From Burkholderiales bacterium (GTDB taxonomy: Bacteria; Pseudomonadota; Gammaproteobacteria; Burkholderiales; Thiobacillaceae): DNA of 27,556 bases. The notes beneath the pieces were generated by a model that was given only the letters and a program-made list of their open reading frames with translations, was not told the DNA's origin and made no database searches. Every line of letters starts with the position of its first letter. Within the stretch, counting starts at the first letter, position 1. A program made the translations under genes and the position numbers. This document shows, in pieces, positions 9,117 to 17,230 of this stretch. Location: the NCBI GenBank assembly GCA_005793645.1, contig SXRG01000049.1, forward strand, positions 1 to 27,556. The letters are read 5' to 3'.

Positions 9117-9308
9117 ATGCCCACCGAAGCCATCGTCACCGTCCAGGCTCACCAACTTCCGCTGCATTGCCCGACATCCGAACGGGCACTGTGGGACCAG
9201 CACCCGCGCGTATTCATTCGTCTGATTGAAGGACTGCCTGTGCGTTGCCCCTATTGTGGGACCCAGTATCAACTCGCCGAGGGTGCCCCCCTCGCGGGGC
9301 ATCACTAA
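9117..9308 (+). CDS. Small CHCC-type zinc-finger protein
   Basis: This 63-residue protein matches the zf-CHCC family, related to the NDUFS6 subunit of mitochondrial complex I. Probable ligands are the cysteine in LHCP, the histidine in QHPRVFI, and both cysteines of VRCPYCGTQY. A strong ribosome binding site (AAGGAG, overlapping the ilvE stop) lies 5 bp before the ATG, so it is likely co-transcribed with ilvE. In many gammaproteobacteria this small gene directly follows ilvE. Its bacterial role is not well defined and I do not assign one. Confidence 0.88.
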   Translation: MPTEAIVTVQAHQLPLHCPTSERALWDQHPRVFIRLIEGLPVRCPYCGTQYQLAEGAPLAGHH

Positions 9309-9329
9309 CCCTTAACTCGGGAGGCCAAC

Positions 9330-9854
9330 ATGACCCGATATATCATCCCGATCACCCTGTTGGCCCTAACCCTTATGGCGACGGCCGCTCGAGCTGAAAC
9401 GCCAGCCAATGACCTTGCGCAGGTGGCCCGCGTACGACAGGCTCAATTGATGTCAGCCATGTTCGATCTGCGCAGATCACGCCTTGGCTTTGAAGAAACC
9501 GTCACGGCCATTCGTCAATCTGCCAGCAAGAAGGGGTGGCGTGTCGGCCCCACCCAAGACGCTCAAGCTGACATGACCCGGGCCGGGATCAAGGACGCAC
9601 CACGCATCAAGGTGATCCCCACCTGCCCTTCCGATGCCAACCAGCGTCTCGCCCGCGTCAGTCAGTCGTATAAAAACCCCATCCCCCCCCTGCCATGCCG
9701 CATCACTATCCTCATCGACAAGGACGGTCAGGTTCAGGTCATCAAGATGAACACGGCCCACTTGGCCCGCGCTGCAAAAATCGATCAACTCGCCCAAGTC
9801 ATGGGCGAGATCGCGGCCGAAGAAGAGGCCATGCTGAAGGGGATTGTGGACTAG
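9330..9854 (+). CDS. Periplasmic DUF302-domain protein
   Basis: This 174-residue protein has a Sec signal peptide ending near ARA (about residue 22), so it is probably periplasmic. The central part (about residues 50-160) resembles DUF302: it has the FEETVTAIRQSASKKGW helix, a possible disulfide pair (cysteines in IPTCPSD and PLPCRIT) and a hydrophobic ITILIDKDGQVQVIKMN strand pair. The function of DUF302 is unknown. ATG at 9330 has a GGGAGG site about 7 bp upstream. It contains a run of eight C bases at 9683-9690. Its stop codon shares the palindrome CTAG with the stop of the convergent lipoprotein gene. Confidence 0.75.
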   Translation: MTRYIIPITLLALTLMATAARAETPANDLAQVARVRQAQLMSAMFDLRRSRLGFEETVTAIRQSASKKGWRVGPTQDAQADMTRAGIKDAPRIKVIPTCPSDANQRLARVSQSYKNPIPPLPCRITILIDKDGQVQVIKMNTAHLARAAKIDQLAQVMGEIAAEEEAMLKGIVD

Positions 9855-10483
9855 CGGGCGCAAAACCCGGTGACCCGGATAAGCAGTCGCTGCAGGGCAC
9901 GGTTGGTGGCAAGCACTCCGCCGTAGGCATCTTCAGAAGCGGCGGGTTCCACTTCTTCAAACTCGGTGCTCGCGATGACACGCCGGGTGGCAAGATCGAC
10001 CAGTTGCACGCCGAACGTTAACTGAACGCGGCTTGGCTTTACGCTGAAATCGTGTTGTAGACGAATGACCTCCGTATCCAGTCGCCAGTTCGCGGATACG
10101 CTGGAGGAGACCGGTACTATGGCCTGGAAGGTGCCCGAGTGTTGCAGGGATTGAATGAGCAACGGTGCCAGCATACGCGCGGGCGTATCGGCCCAACGGT
10201 TGCGCGCAAAGAGCTCTAGCCCATGCGCTTGACGCACCCAGACCATGCGATGGGTATCGTAACCTGCGCGGGCACGGGGAGGGCTAACGGCCAGAACGAT
10301 CTCGCGTGGCGCGGTGGGTTTGATACCCATCGGCAGGGCAGCCGCTTCGAGTACATAAATCTGCTCCGGGGGGTGCGGCGGGGGAAGCAGTGAGCCACAA
10401 CCAGTCAGTAAAGCGACGCCAAAAATGCTGGCGATGAGGCGCACATGAAGCTGTGTGTAATGAGAAGGCGGGTTCGAGTGCAT
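9851..10483 (-). CDS. ABC-type transport auxiliary lipoprotein (PqiC/YmbA-like) of the Mla-type operon
   Basis: This protein of 210 residues is a lipoprotein: the signal segment ends with a lipobox LLTGC, followed by GSLLPPPHPPEQIYVL, a start typical of PqiC-like auxiliary proteins (DUF330/ABC-type transport auxiliary lipoprotein). It is expected to help an MCE-protein lipid transport system at the outer membrane. It is the last gene of the MlaE-MlaF-MlaD-like operon. Two starts compete: ATG at 10504 overlaps the mlaD stop as ATGA (coupling), but ATG at 10483 has a much better AGGAG site 6 bp upstream, so I chose the latter. Residue-level function is not resolved. Confidence 0.82.
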   Translation of the reverse strand: MHSNPPSHYTQLHVRLIASIFGVALLTGCGSLLPPPHPPEQIYVLEAAALPMGIKPTAPREIVLAVSPPRARAGYDTHRMVWVRQAHGLELFARNRWADTPARMLAPLLIQSLQHSGTFQAIVPVSSSVSANWRLDTEVIRLQHDFSVKPSRVQLTFGVQLVDLATRRVIASTEFEEVEPAASEDAYGGVLATNRALQRLLIRVTGFCAR

Positions 10484-10500
10484 AGCGGCTCCTGTTGGTT

Positions 10501-11418
10501 TCATTCGCCTGGCCCCGGAGCGATGGCGGGATGGCCTTGCAGCAGCAGGCCGGGATTGCGCTCCAAGGTTTCGCTGAAGCGGCGCAATGAAACGGTCAAT
10601 TCGCGCAGATCGGTGATCGCCCGCTGAACCTCAGGCAGGGTCTCGGTGCGTATGCTCTCGGCCGTCTGCGTCGTCGTCACTCCGGCTCGGGCGGTGTCGG
10701 CGGCCATGCGGTCAAAAGCCTCGGCACTGCGATGGATGCGTTGCAGGAGTTTGGGCAGCTCGGCATGGGCTAGGCTGGTGATTTTCTGGGTATTTTCCAG
10801 AGTTCGCGTGGCCTGCTTTAGTCCGTCACCAAGGGTGCCGTCGTGGCTCGCAAGGGTACCCGAGAGCCGTTCCAGATGCGCCAGGGTTTGCCGCATGGTT
10901 TGGCGGCTTTCGTCATCGAGCAGGATATTGATGCGTTCGCTGCTGCGGTTGAGATTGGCGAGCAGGGTGGTGACGGCGGTGTCCAGGCGCAGCATCAGTG
11001 ACGGGGCGGTGCGGATCACCGGGTACTTCTCCCCCTGCGCCGGCTTAAGCGGTGGCACATCGCGGCTGTCGCCGGACAGTTCAATATGAGCGATGCCAGT
11101 CAGGCCCTGCACCCGCAGGATAGCGAGAGTGTCCTGTTTTACGGGGGTACCGCGCTGGATATCCAGGGTCAGTTTGACCTGTTCCGGGTTGTGCGGCGCC
11201 AGCGCGATGGCCCGCACGGCGCCGACCTGAACGCCGCGATAACGCACAGGGGCATCGTGATTTAGGCCGGACACCGATTCTTCCATGTACACGAGGTAGG
11301 TGTCATAGGCCGTCCGGTAGGACTTGTTGCTGGAGAGCCACAAGATGGCGCCAATGAACAGCGTGCCCAACAGCAATACGAATACCCCAACGACCGCGAA
11401 ATTTACCTTTGATTCCAT
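10501..11418 (-). CDS. mlaD: MlaD-like MCE-domain protein
   Basis: This 305-residue protein is the periplasmic, lipid-binding subunit of an Mla/Mce-type transporter. A single N-terminal membrane helix (about residues 7-29) anchors it, and the MCE domain follows at about residues 38-118, with the VSGLNHDAPVRYRGVQVGAV core that is diagnostic of the family. The C-terminal half is helical and rich in polar repeats (about residues 135-290), long compared with E. coli MlaD and closer to PqiB-style or plant TGD2-like partners. It overlaps the ATPase gene by 16 bp and the downstream lipoprotein by the ATGA arrangement, implying coupled translation. Symbol is by family, not by proven orthology. Confidence 0.88.
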   Translation of the reverse strand: MESKVNFAVVGVFVLLLGTLFIGAILWLSSNKSYRTAYDTYLVYMEESVSGLNHDAPVRYRGVQVGAVRAIALAPHNPEQVKLTLDIQRGTPVKQDTLAILRVQGLTGIAHIELSGDSRDVPPLKPAQGEKYPVIRTAPSLMLRLDTAVTTLLANLNRSSERINILLDDESRQTMRQTLAHLERLSGTLASHDGTLGDGLKQATRTLENTQKITSLAHAELPKLLQRIHRSAEAFDRMAADTARAGVTTTQTAESIRTETLPEVQRAITDLRELTVSLRRFSETLERNPGLLLQGHPAIAPGPGE

Positions 11419-12185
11419 GCCTGCTCCCGCGCTCCACGCCCGCGTGGCCCGTAAAAGTAATCATGTATTACCGGATGATTCATCTCTGCCAGTTCTTGCA
11501 TGGTACCGACTCCCAAGATGCGCTCTTCACCCAGAACGGCGACTCGATCTGCTGCGTTCCACAGTAGATCCAGGTCGTGGGTGACCATCATGATGGTCAG
11601 TCCGAGCGCATCGCGCAACTGGCGTACCAGCGCATCGATGCCAGTGGCGCTCATGGGGTCAAGCCCGGCAGTGGGTTCATCCAGGAACAGCAGCTCCGGA
11701 TCGAGTGCCAGGGCTCGCGCCAGGGCCGCACGCTTTCGCATACCGCCGGAGAGTTCGTTCGGATATTTCGAGCCAGCATCAGGCGGTAGACCGGTGAGGG
11801 CAATCTTGAGGTCCGCGATCTCATTGGCCAGCGCCGTATCGAGGTGAGTATGTTCACGCAGCACCAGCAGAACATTCTCGCGTACGGTCAGCGCACTGAA
11901 GAGTGCCGCGCGCTCGAACATCATCCCCCAGCGCTGCCGTAGCGGCAGGGCCGCCTCGTCATTGCGACCGATCACCTCCTGGCCGAAGACGCGGATCGAT
12001 CCAGATACCGGTGCCTGCAACATCAGAATTTCACGAAGCAGGGTCGATTTGCCGCAGCCGCTGCCGCCGATCAGCGCGAACACCTCACCGCGTCGTATCG
12101 TCAAATTTACATCGCGGTGCACCACTTGAGCCCCGAAACGGGTGTTCAGGTCGCGGATTTCGATGATGGCGTCCGGATCGCTCAT
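11403..12185 (-). CDS. mlaF: MlaF-like ABC transporter ATP-binding protein
   Basis: This 260-residue ATPase energises the lipid transporter encoded around it. Walker A GGSGCGKST is at about residues 40-48, the signature LSGGMRKRAALARAL starts near 146, and Walker B LLFLDEPTAGLDP is near 165-177; the LSGGM form and the GLDPMSA D-loop are typical of MlaF. The Q-loop is unusual: the glutamine expected in MMFQ is a glutamate (MMFERAALFSALTV, E91). It starts 7 bp after the permease stop and overlaps mlaD by 16 bp. Symbol is by family and gene context. Confidence 0.92.
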   Translation of the reverse strand: MSDPDAIIEIRDLNTRFGAQVVHRDVNLTIRRGEVFALIGGSGCGKSTLLREILMLQAPVSGSIRVFGQEVIGRNDEAALPLRQRWGMMFERAALFSALTVRENVLLVLREHTHLDTALANEIADLKIALTGLPPDAGSKYPNELSGGMRKRAALARALALDPELLFLDEPTAGLDPMSATGIDALVRQLRDALGLTIMMVTHDLDLLWNAADRVAVLGEERILGVGTMQELAEMNHPVIHDYFYGPRGRGAREQAWNQR

Positions 12186-12192
12186 GACTTGC

Positions 12193-13335
12193 TCACAATT
12201 TCAGCCAGCTGAAGGCGATGGAAAACATTGCGTCAACCAGGATCACCAGAAAGATCGACTGCACCACGCTGATAGTGGTCTGCTGCCCGACGCTCTCGGC
12301 GCTGCCGTTGACCTGAAAGCCCTGATAACAGCCCACCAGCGCAATAATGATGGCGAATACCGGAGCCTTGCCAATACCAATCATGAACGAGGTCAGGCTG
12401 ACAGCGGCATCAAGACGATCGATGAAGGTGGTAAACCCGACATCGAGCTGAGCGTGGGCCATGACCATGCCGCCGAGGATGCCCATGACATCGGTGTACA
12501 CGGTCAAGAGCGGTAGTGCGATGATCAGGGCAATCACCTTGGGCAAGACCAGGAGGTCAAACGACCCGATACCGATAGTGCGCAGGGCATCGATTTCTTC
12601 CGTCACCTTCAGGGTACCTATCTGTGCGGCATAGGCCGAACCGGAACGGCCGGCAATGATGATAGCGGTAATAAGCGGGGACAGTTCGCGCAGCATCGAC
12701 AGACCGACCAGGTCGGCAATGTAGATGTTGGCACCAACGCGGCGCAATTGTTCTGCACCCTGATAGGCAATGACGATGCCCAGCAGAAACGATAGGAGGC
12801 CCGTGATCGGCAGGGCCGCTACACCAGCGGTTTGCAGGTTGTAAACGATGGCACGCCAGCGCATGCGGCGCGGATGCCGCAGGGCACGCGCCATCGCCAA
12901 GGTGCTCTCGCCCAAAAACGATAGCAGCCCGAGGGCACCCTGTCCGCTTTCCCAGACCGCACGGCCTATCCTGGCCAAGACCCCCGGCGGGGGTGTTGTC
13001 GCCACAGGCGCAGGTGCGGTACGCAGCGCAATGAGATCCAGCAAAGCCGCGAATTCAGGTCGCAGGCCGGTGAAGTGCACGCGATGACCAATGGCCTCCA
13101 GATTGCGCCGCAGACGATGCAACAACCAGCCGCCCGAGGTGTCTAGTGCAGAGACGGCCTGCGTGTCGATGGTAATGTCAATGGGCAAGGCCGGGCCTTG
13201 CAGACAGGCCGCGATGTGCGCCTCGATCGCTTGCGCTTCAGCCAATTGCCAGGGCCCTGCGCAACACAAAAACCCAGGCGTATTGCCCGAGTAAATGGCC
13301 GCAGCGAAAAAAGGGGACGAAGTCGAATCGCTCAT
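12193..13335 (-). CDS. mlaE: MlaE-like ABC permease with N-terminal STAS domain
   Basis: This 380-residue inner-membrane protein is the permease of a phospholipid transport system. Residues about 10-105 form a STAS domain (segment ITIDTQAVSALDTSGGWLLH), which in E. coli is a separate protein, MlaB. The remaining part is a MlaE permease (about 120-378) with the conserved LPITGLLSFLLGIVIAYQ, ITAIIIAGRSGSAYAAQIGT and EEIDALRTIG segments. A fused STAS-MlaE is found in a number of proteobacterial lineages. It is the first gene of the operon; upstream lies an 82-bp gap with no convincing promoter. Transport direction cannot be read from the sequence. Confidence 0.92.
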   Translation of the reverse strand: MSDSTSSPFFAAAIYSGNTPGFLCCAGPWQLAEAQAIEAHIAACLQGPALPIDITIDTQAVSALDTSGGWLLHRLRRNLEAIGHRVHFTGLRPEFAALLDLIALRTAPAPVATTPPPGVLARIGRAVWESGQGALGLLSFLGESTLAMARALRHPRRMRWRAIVYNLQTAGVAALPITGLLSFLLGIVIAYQGAEQLRRVGANIYIADLVGLSMLRELSPLITAIIIAGRSGSAYAAQIGTLKVTEEIDALRTIGIGSFDLLVLPKVIALIIALPLLTVYTDVMGILGGMVMAHAQLDVGFTTFIDRLDAAVSLTSFMIGIGKAPVFAIIIALVGCYQGFQVNGSAESVGQQTTISVVQSIFLVILVDAMFSIAFSWLKL

Positions 13336-13389
13336 CGCAGGACCTACTTTATCCTGTTTTAGGGTAATGCAAACTTTGAGTGACGCAGA

Positions 13390-13419
13390 TTAAACAAACT
13401 CAAACCCCGATCAGGGGTT
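13390..13419 (-). terminator. Intrinsic terminator of the cutA-dsbD-tlpA-ttcA operon
   Basis: On the minus strand a stem AACCCC / GGGGTT with a 5-nt loop (13419-13403) overlaps the ttcA stop codon and is followed by a T-rich stretch with two runs of three T. The stem is short and the T-tract interrupted, so it is a moderate terminator. It separates this operon from the mla operon on the same strand. Confidence 0.5.
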
Positions 13420-14173
13420 AGGGGATAGGCTCTCCCATAAGCGGACGCATGGCCGTGAGCAGATTGGCAAACAGTTGCGGATGCTGGCGTTCCTGATCGG
13501 CGAGCAACTGTTTAATTTGATAACGCTGCATAGGCATGGAGAAACAGGCCGGGCAGTTTTCGAAGATAACGGGGAGCGGCGCGCGTTCAGCAAAGTCACG
13601 CATCTGCCGCTCGCGGGCATAGACAAGCGGGCGAATAACGCGCACATCGCCAACATCGTTGACATAGTTTGCACCCATGGTACGCAACTTGCCGCCGAAG
13701 AAGGCCGACATCATGAAAGTTTCGGCAAGGTCATCGAGATGTTGCGCCAGGGCCAGCACGCCATAGCCGTTTTCACGGGCGACGCGATACAGAATGCCGC
13801 GCCGCATGCGGGAACAATAGGCGCAGAACGAGTCACCCTTCATATGCGTTTCGGCGCTGGCGACGATGGGTTGCGATTCATAGAAATACGGAATCCCCAG
13901 CGCAGCGACATAAGCCTTGAGCGGCGAGGGGTCGTACTCGGGTGATTGCGGATCAACGGTGCAGCAGGCAAGCTCAAACCGGATCGGGGCCTTGTCGCGC
14001 AAATGGAGTAGGAGGTGCAGCAGCGAGAGGCTGTCCTTGCCGCCGGACAACCCAAGCAGGATGCGGTCGCCATCCTGAATCATGGCGTAATCACCAATGG
14101 CTCGCCCCACCGCCGTCAGCAAAGGCTTTGGCGGTTGGACGGGCCGGCTGATGGTAGGGTCGGCCTCGTTCAC
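13418..14173 (-). CDS. ttcA: TtcA-family tRNA 2-thiocytidine synthetase
   Basis: This 251-residue cytoplasmic enzyme is expected to thiolate cytidine 32 in tRNA using an ATP-pyrophosphatase fold and an iron-sulfur cluster. The PP-loop GLSGGKDS lies at residues 41-48. The cluster-binding CxxC pair is FCAYCSRMRRG (C117, C120), and a second CPAC (C207, C210) includes the third ligand expected in TtcA. The protein is shorter than E. coli TtcA (about 311). The start is a GTG at 14173 that overlaps the stop of the preceding tlpA gene as GTGA, which indicates translational coupling and settles the start. It is the last gene of the cutA-dsbD-tlpA-ttcA group. Confidence 0.88.
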   Translation of the reverse strand: MNEADPTISRPVQPPKPLLTAVGRAIGDYAMIQDGDRILLGLSGGKDSLSLLHLLLHLRDKAPIRFELACCTVDPQSPEYDPSPLKAYVAALGIPYFYESQPIVASAETHMKGDSFCAYCSRMRRGILYRVARENGYGVLALAQHLDDLAETFMMSAFFGGKLRTMGANYVNDVGDVRVIRPLVYARERQMRDFAERAPLPVIFENCPACFSMPMQRYQIKQLLADQERQHPQLFANLLTAMRPLMGEPIP

Positions 14174-14694
14174 AGCAGGGGACGCAGTATCGCTTCCAGG
14201 CGTGCCTCGTCGAGCATGCCGACCTGGCTGCCGGCGGCCTCGCCACGACGGTCGATGATCACCGTGTAGGGTAGCGCATCGGTGTGGTTTCCGAGGGCGA
14301 GCGAGAGTTCTCTACCCCCGATTTCACCCAGATAGATTGGGTAATTGGTGGGCTTTGCCGTCAGGAAACGCTGTACATGCTCTGTCGTGTCGAGGGCGAT
14401 ACCGATAAATTGCACGCCATCCTTGCCATATTTTTCTTGCAGGGCCATGAAACCGGGCATCTCGGCGCGGCAGGGTGGGCACCACGGGGCCCAAAAGTTG
14501 ACGACGACAACCTTGCCACGATAGCGCTCCATGGACTGAAGTTGGCCCTGTGTATCGGGCAGGGTGGCGTTCCAGAAGGCCTGGGTGCCGGAGCCCGTAC
14601 TGCGCGCAGTCTCAGGCGTCTTGGCAACCATCCAGGTGAGGCCGATCAGAACGGCAAAAACGGCCGCCGCACCGATCCAGAAGATGCGTTTCAT
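14170..14694 (-). CDS. TlpA-family thiol:disulfide oxidoreductase
   Basis: This 174-residue protein has an N-terminal membrane anchor or signal segment (residues about 4-24) and a periplasmic thioredoxin fold. The redox motif is FWAPWCPPCRAEMPGF (C72, C75), typical of TlpA/ResA/CcmG proteins that reduce disulfides on partner proteins, often cytochrome c apoproteins. It directly follows dsbD (ATGA overlap), which supplies electrons to such proteins, so the two probably form one pathway. Its stop overlaps the ttcA start. Whether it serves cytochrome maturation or another periplasmic target cannot be told from sequence. Confidence 0.9.
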   Translation of the reverse strand: MKRIFWIGAAAVFAVLIGLTWMVAKTPETARSTGSGTQAFWNATLPDTQGQLQSMERYRGKVVVVNFWAPWCPPCRAEMPGFMALQEKYGKDGVQFIGIALDTTEHVQRFLTAKPTNYPIYLGEIGGRELSLALGNHTDALPYTVIIDRRGEAAGSQVGMLDEARLEAILRPLL

Positions 14695-16883
14695 GACATT
14701 AAGGCCTTCTTCAGACTGTCCAGAAAGACTTCAGGGGCTTGGTATCCGACGACCTTAAAGGGGCTTTCCGTGCCATTGCGATTGAAGAACAGGATGCCGG
14801 GCGGGCCAAACAGACCAAAGCGCTTGAGCAGGGCCTTATCATCGGCAGAATTGGCCGTAACATCGGCCTGTAGCAGGACAACGCCTTGCAAGGCGGTTTG
14901 CACGCGAGGATCTGCAAAGGTGATTTTTTCCATCTCCTTGCACGAGACACACCAGTCGGCGTAGAAATCCAGCATCACCGGCTTGCCGGCGCTACGGGCG
15001 ATGGCAGCATCCAGCTCGGCCACCGTTTTAACGCGCTCAAACGAGAGGTGCGCGTTTTTTGCTGTCGTGTCGGGGCCACCCGCAAACACGGCCAACGGTT
15101 GCAGGATATCGCGACTACCGCCCAGTACGCCGATCACGAAGGCTAGGCCCGTCACCAGAAGCATGACGCCAAAGGCCTTCCACAAACGCTGCCAGCCCTG
15201 CGGGGTATGGTCCAGCGCACTCAGATGCACACCATAAGGGATGAGCAATGCAGCCCACAGCAACATGCTGCCCCAAGCGGGCAACAGAGGCTGAACCAGC
15301 CAGATGGCGACGGCCAGGAGCAGAACACCGAAGACGCGCTTGACGGTATCCATCCAGCCGCCGGCCTTGGGCAGCAACGCACCGGCGGACAGGCCGATCA
15401 GTAGCAAGGGCACGCCCATGCCCAGCGCCATGACAAAGAGCGATACCCCCCCCAGAATGACATCACCGGTCTGGCCGATGTAGATCAAGGCCCCGGCCAA
15501 CGGCGCGGCAACACAGGGTCCAACGATCAGGGCTGAGAGTGCGCCCATACCAAATACGCCGGCGAAGTGCCCACCATGAAGACGGTTACTCGCCGTAGTC
15601 ATGCGGCTTTGCAGGGCGCTGGGAAGTTGCAGTTCGTAGAAACCAAACATGGACAGCGACAGCAAGACAAAAACGGTGGCCCCCATACCCAGTGCCAACG
15701 GGGTTTGTAGGGCGGCGGAGAGGAGTGAACCAGACAAACCGGCCGCAACACCGGCGGCGGCATAAGTGATGGCCATGCCCAACACATAGGCCACGGCGAG
15801 CAGGAAGCCGTGGGTCTTGGTGACCTTATCGCCGTGACCGACAATGATCCCGGACAAGATGGGAATCATCGGGAAGACGCAAGGGGTCAACGCCAGCAGG
15901 AGGCCGAAACCAAAGAAGCTGGCTACGACCAGCCAGAAACTGCCGCCCTTGAATAGACTGGCAATCTGGTCCGTCTCGGATTCTGCCGTGGCCGATGTCG
16001 CAATTTTTCCTGTAGCACCGCCGTCCGCTAAAGTGTAACGCTGTTCCAGGGGTGGATAGCAGATTCCGGAGGCCTCGTTGCAGCCTTGCCAGGAGGCATC
16101 AATCACAACGGTCTCACCCGATTTGAGGCCCTGAAGCGAGGCACTCGCGGTGAAATCATGGTGATAAATCGCCATGCGGCCAAAGTTGGGGTCATCCTTC
16201 TCTTCAGCCGTGGGGAAGCGGATCTTGCCCAGCGTGGCACCTGCCGGTTGTTTGACGGTCAGATGCACCTTGTCACGGTAAAGGTAATAATCCTGGGCGA
16301 TACCGAACTGGGCGGTGATCGTGTTGCCATCGCGATTCAGTCGCAGCTTGAAGGCCTCTTCGGCAGGTAACGGCGGGTTGGCTTGTGGAAGGTTGGGAGG
16401 CAGATCGCCGGCAAGGGCCTTTAGTCGCGCCCGCAAATCATCCTTGCTCGGGGCTGCGGCCTTGACGGGTACCGAGGGATCGACACGAATCTCGGTGTCC
16501 ATGGGCGGATAACACAGGCCAACATCGGCACAGCCTTGTGTGGTGATCTTCAAGGTGTACGGGGCCGTCGCCTTGACCGACAGATTGAAGCGCACCTCGT
16601 CGCGCCAAGTCTCGACCCGACCAAAATTCTCGTCTTGCTTAACCTTGCCCTTGGGCAGATCCACGGCCCCCAGGGTCGCACCTTGAGCCGAAACACGGGT
16701 CTTGTCGCGGTATAGGTAATAGCCCTTTTCAATCTTGAAGCGCACCTCGACACGATTCTTAGCCGTCACTTGGGCACTGATCTGAAAGGCCTTCTCAGGA
16801 TCGAGTGGCTCCGCCTCAGCAAAAGCCACCACATTTAGTAACAGCGCTGCAACGAGGAACAACAAAGCAGACAAGCGACGCAT
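14691..16883 (-). CDS. dsbD: Thiol:disulfide interchange protein DsbD with duplicated N-terminal domain
   Basis: DsbD carries electrons from cytoplasmic thioredoxin across the inner membrane to periplasmic thiol proteins. This version has 730 residues, against about 565 in E. coli. After a signal peptide ending near AFA come two DsbD-alpha domains: the first with GCADVGLCYPP (C118, C124), the second with GCNEASGICYPP (C268, C275). The eight-helix membrane domain follows, with the redox cysteines in LTPCVFPMIP (C335) and VGPCVAAPLAG. The C-terminal thioredoxin domain carries FYADWCVSCKEME. ATG at 16883 has TTGGAG about 6-7 bp upstream; a TTG 12 bases earlier is part of that binding site. It is second in the operon after cutA. 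Confidence 0.95.
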   Translation of the reverse strand: MRRLSALLFLVAALLLNVVAFAEAEPLDPEKAFQISAQVTAKNRVEVRFKIEKGYYLYRDKTRVSAQGATLGAVDLPKGKVKQDENFGRVETWRDEVRFNLSVKATAPYTLKITTQGCADVGLCYPPMDTEIRVDPSVPVKAAAPSKDDLRARLKALAGDLPPNLPQANPPLPAEEAFKLRLNRDGNTITAQFGIAQDYYLYRDKVHLTVKQPAGATLGKIRFPTAEEKDDPNFGRMAIYHHDFTASASLQGLKSGETVVIDASWQGCNEASGICYPPLEQRYTLADGGATGKIATSATAESETDQIASLFKGGSFWLVVASFFGFGLLLALTPCVFPMIPILSGIIVGHGDKVTKTHGFLLAVAYVLGMAITYAAAGVAAGLSGSLLSAALQTPLALGMGATVFVLLSLSMFGFYELQLPSALQSRMTTASNRLHGGHFAGVFGMGALSALIVGPCVAAPLAGALIYIGQTGDVILGGVSLFVMALGMGVPLLLIGLSAGALLPKAGGWMDTVKRVFGVLLLAVAIWLVQPLLPAWGSMLLWAALLIPYGVHLSALDHTPQGWQRLWKAFGVMLLVTGLAFVIGVLGGSRDILQPLAVFAGGPDTTAKNAHLSFERVKTVAELDAAIARSAGKPVMLDFYADWCVSCKEMEKITFADPRVQTALQGVVLLQADVTANSADDKALLKRFGLFGPPGILFFNRNGTESPFKVVGYQAPEVFLDSLKKALMS

Positions 16884-16900
16884 GCAATACTCCAAATTGG

Positions 16901-17230
16901 CTAGCGATTAAGCTGGGTTTCTTGGGCGACCCAGTCAAGGTATGCTGACGAACCATGAACCTCGTTCAAGGCAATAATCTCGGGCAGCGCGTAAGGGTGA
17001 TGCTGTTGCAAAAAAGACTCCAAGGCCGCATACCGCGCCGAGACCGTCTTGATCAGCAACGGCGTTTCGTAGACCTGTTCAACCGTACCTTGCCAGCGAT
17101 AAAAGGATTCAACCGACGCGCCGACCTGTACACAGGCAGCCAGCCGTGCCTCGACAATCTGTCGAGCCAGCGTCCGGGCCTGCGCGTTATCAGGCAGGGT
17201 TGTTATCACCATCAACAGGGGTTCGGCCAT
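16901..17230 (-). CDS. cutA: Divalent-cation tolerance protein CutA
   Basis: CutA is a small trimeric cytoplasmic protein linked to copper and divalent-cation tolerance. From ATG at 17230 it has 109 residues, the usual length, starting MAEPLLMVITTLP. Family features visible are RLAACVQVGASVESFYRWQG, ETPLLIKT and HPYALPEIIAL. A longer start at 17281 is possible but would overlap fxsA by 53 bp and adds an unconserved extension. No good ribosome binding site is seen for either start. It lies 17 bp upstream of dsbD, an arrangement also seen in E. coli, and its start codon overlaps the divergent fxsA start. Confidence 0.92.
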   Translation of the reverse strand: MAEPLLMVITTLPDNAQARTLARQIVEARLAACVQVGASVESFYRWQGTVEQVYETPLLIKTVSARYAALESFLQQHHPYALPEIIALNEVHGSSAYLDWVAQETQLNR

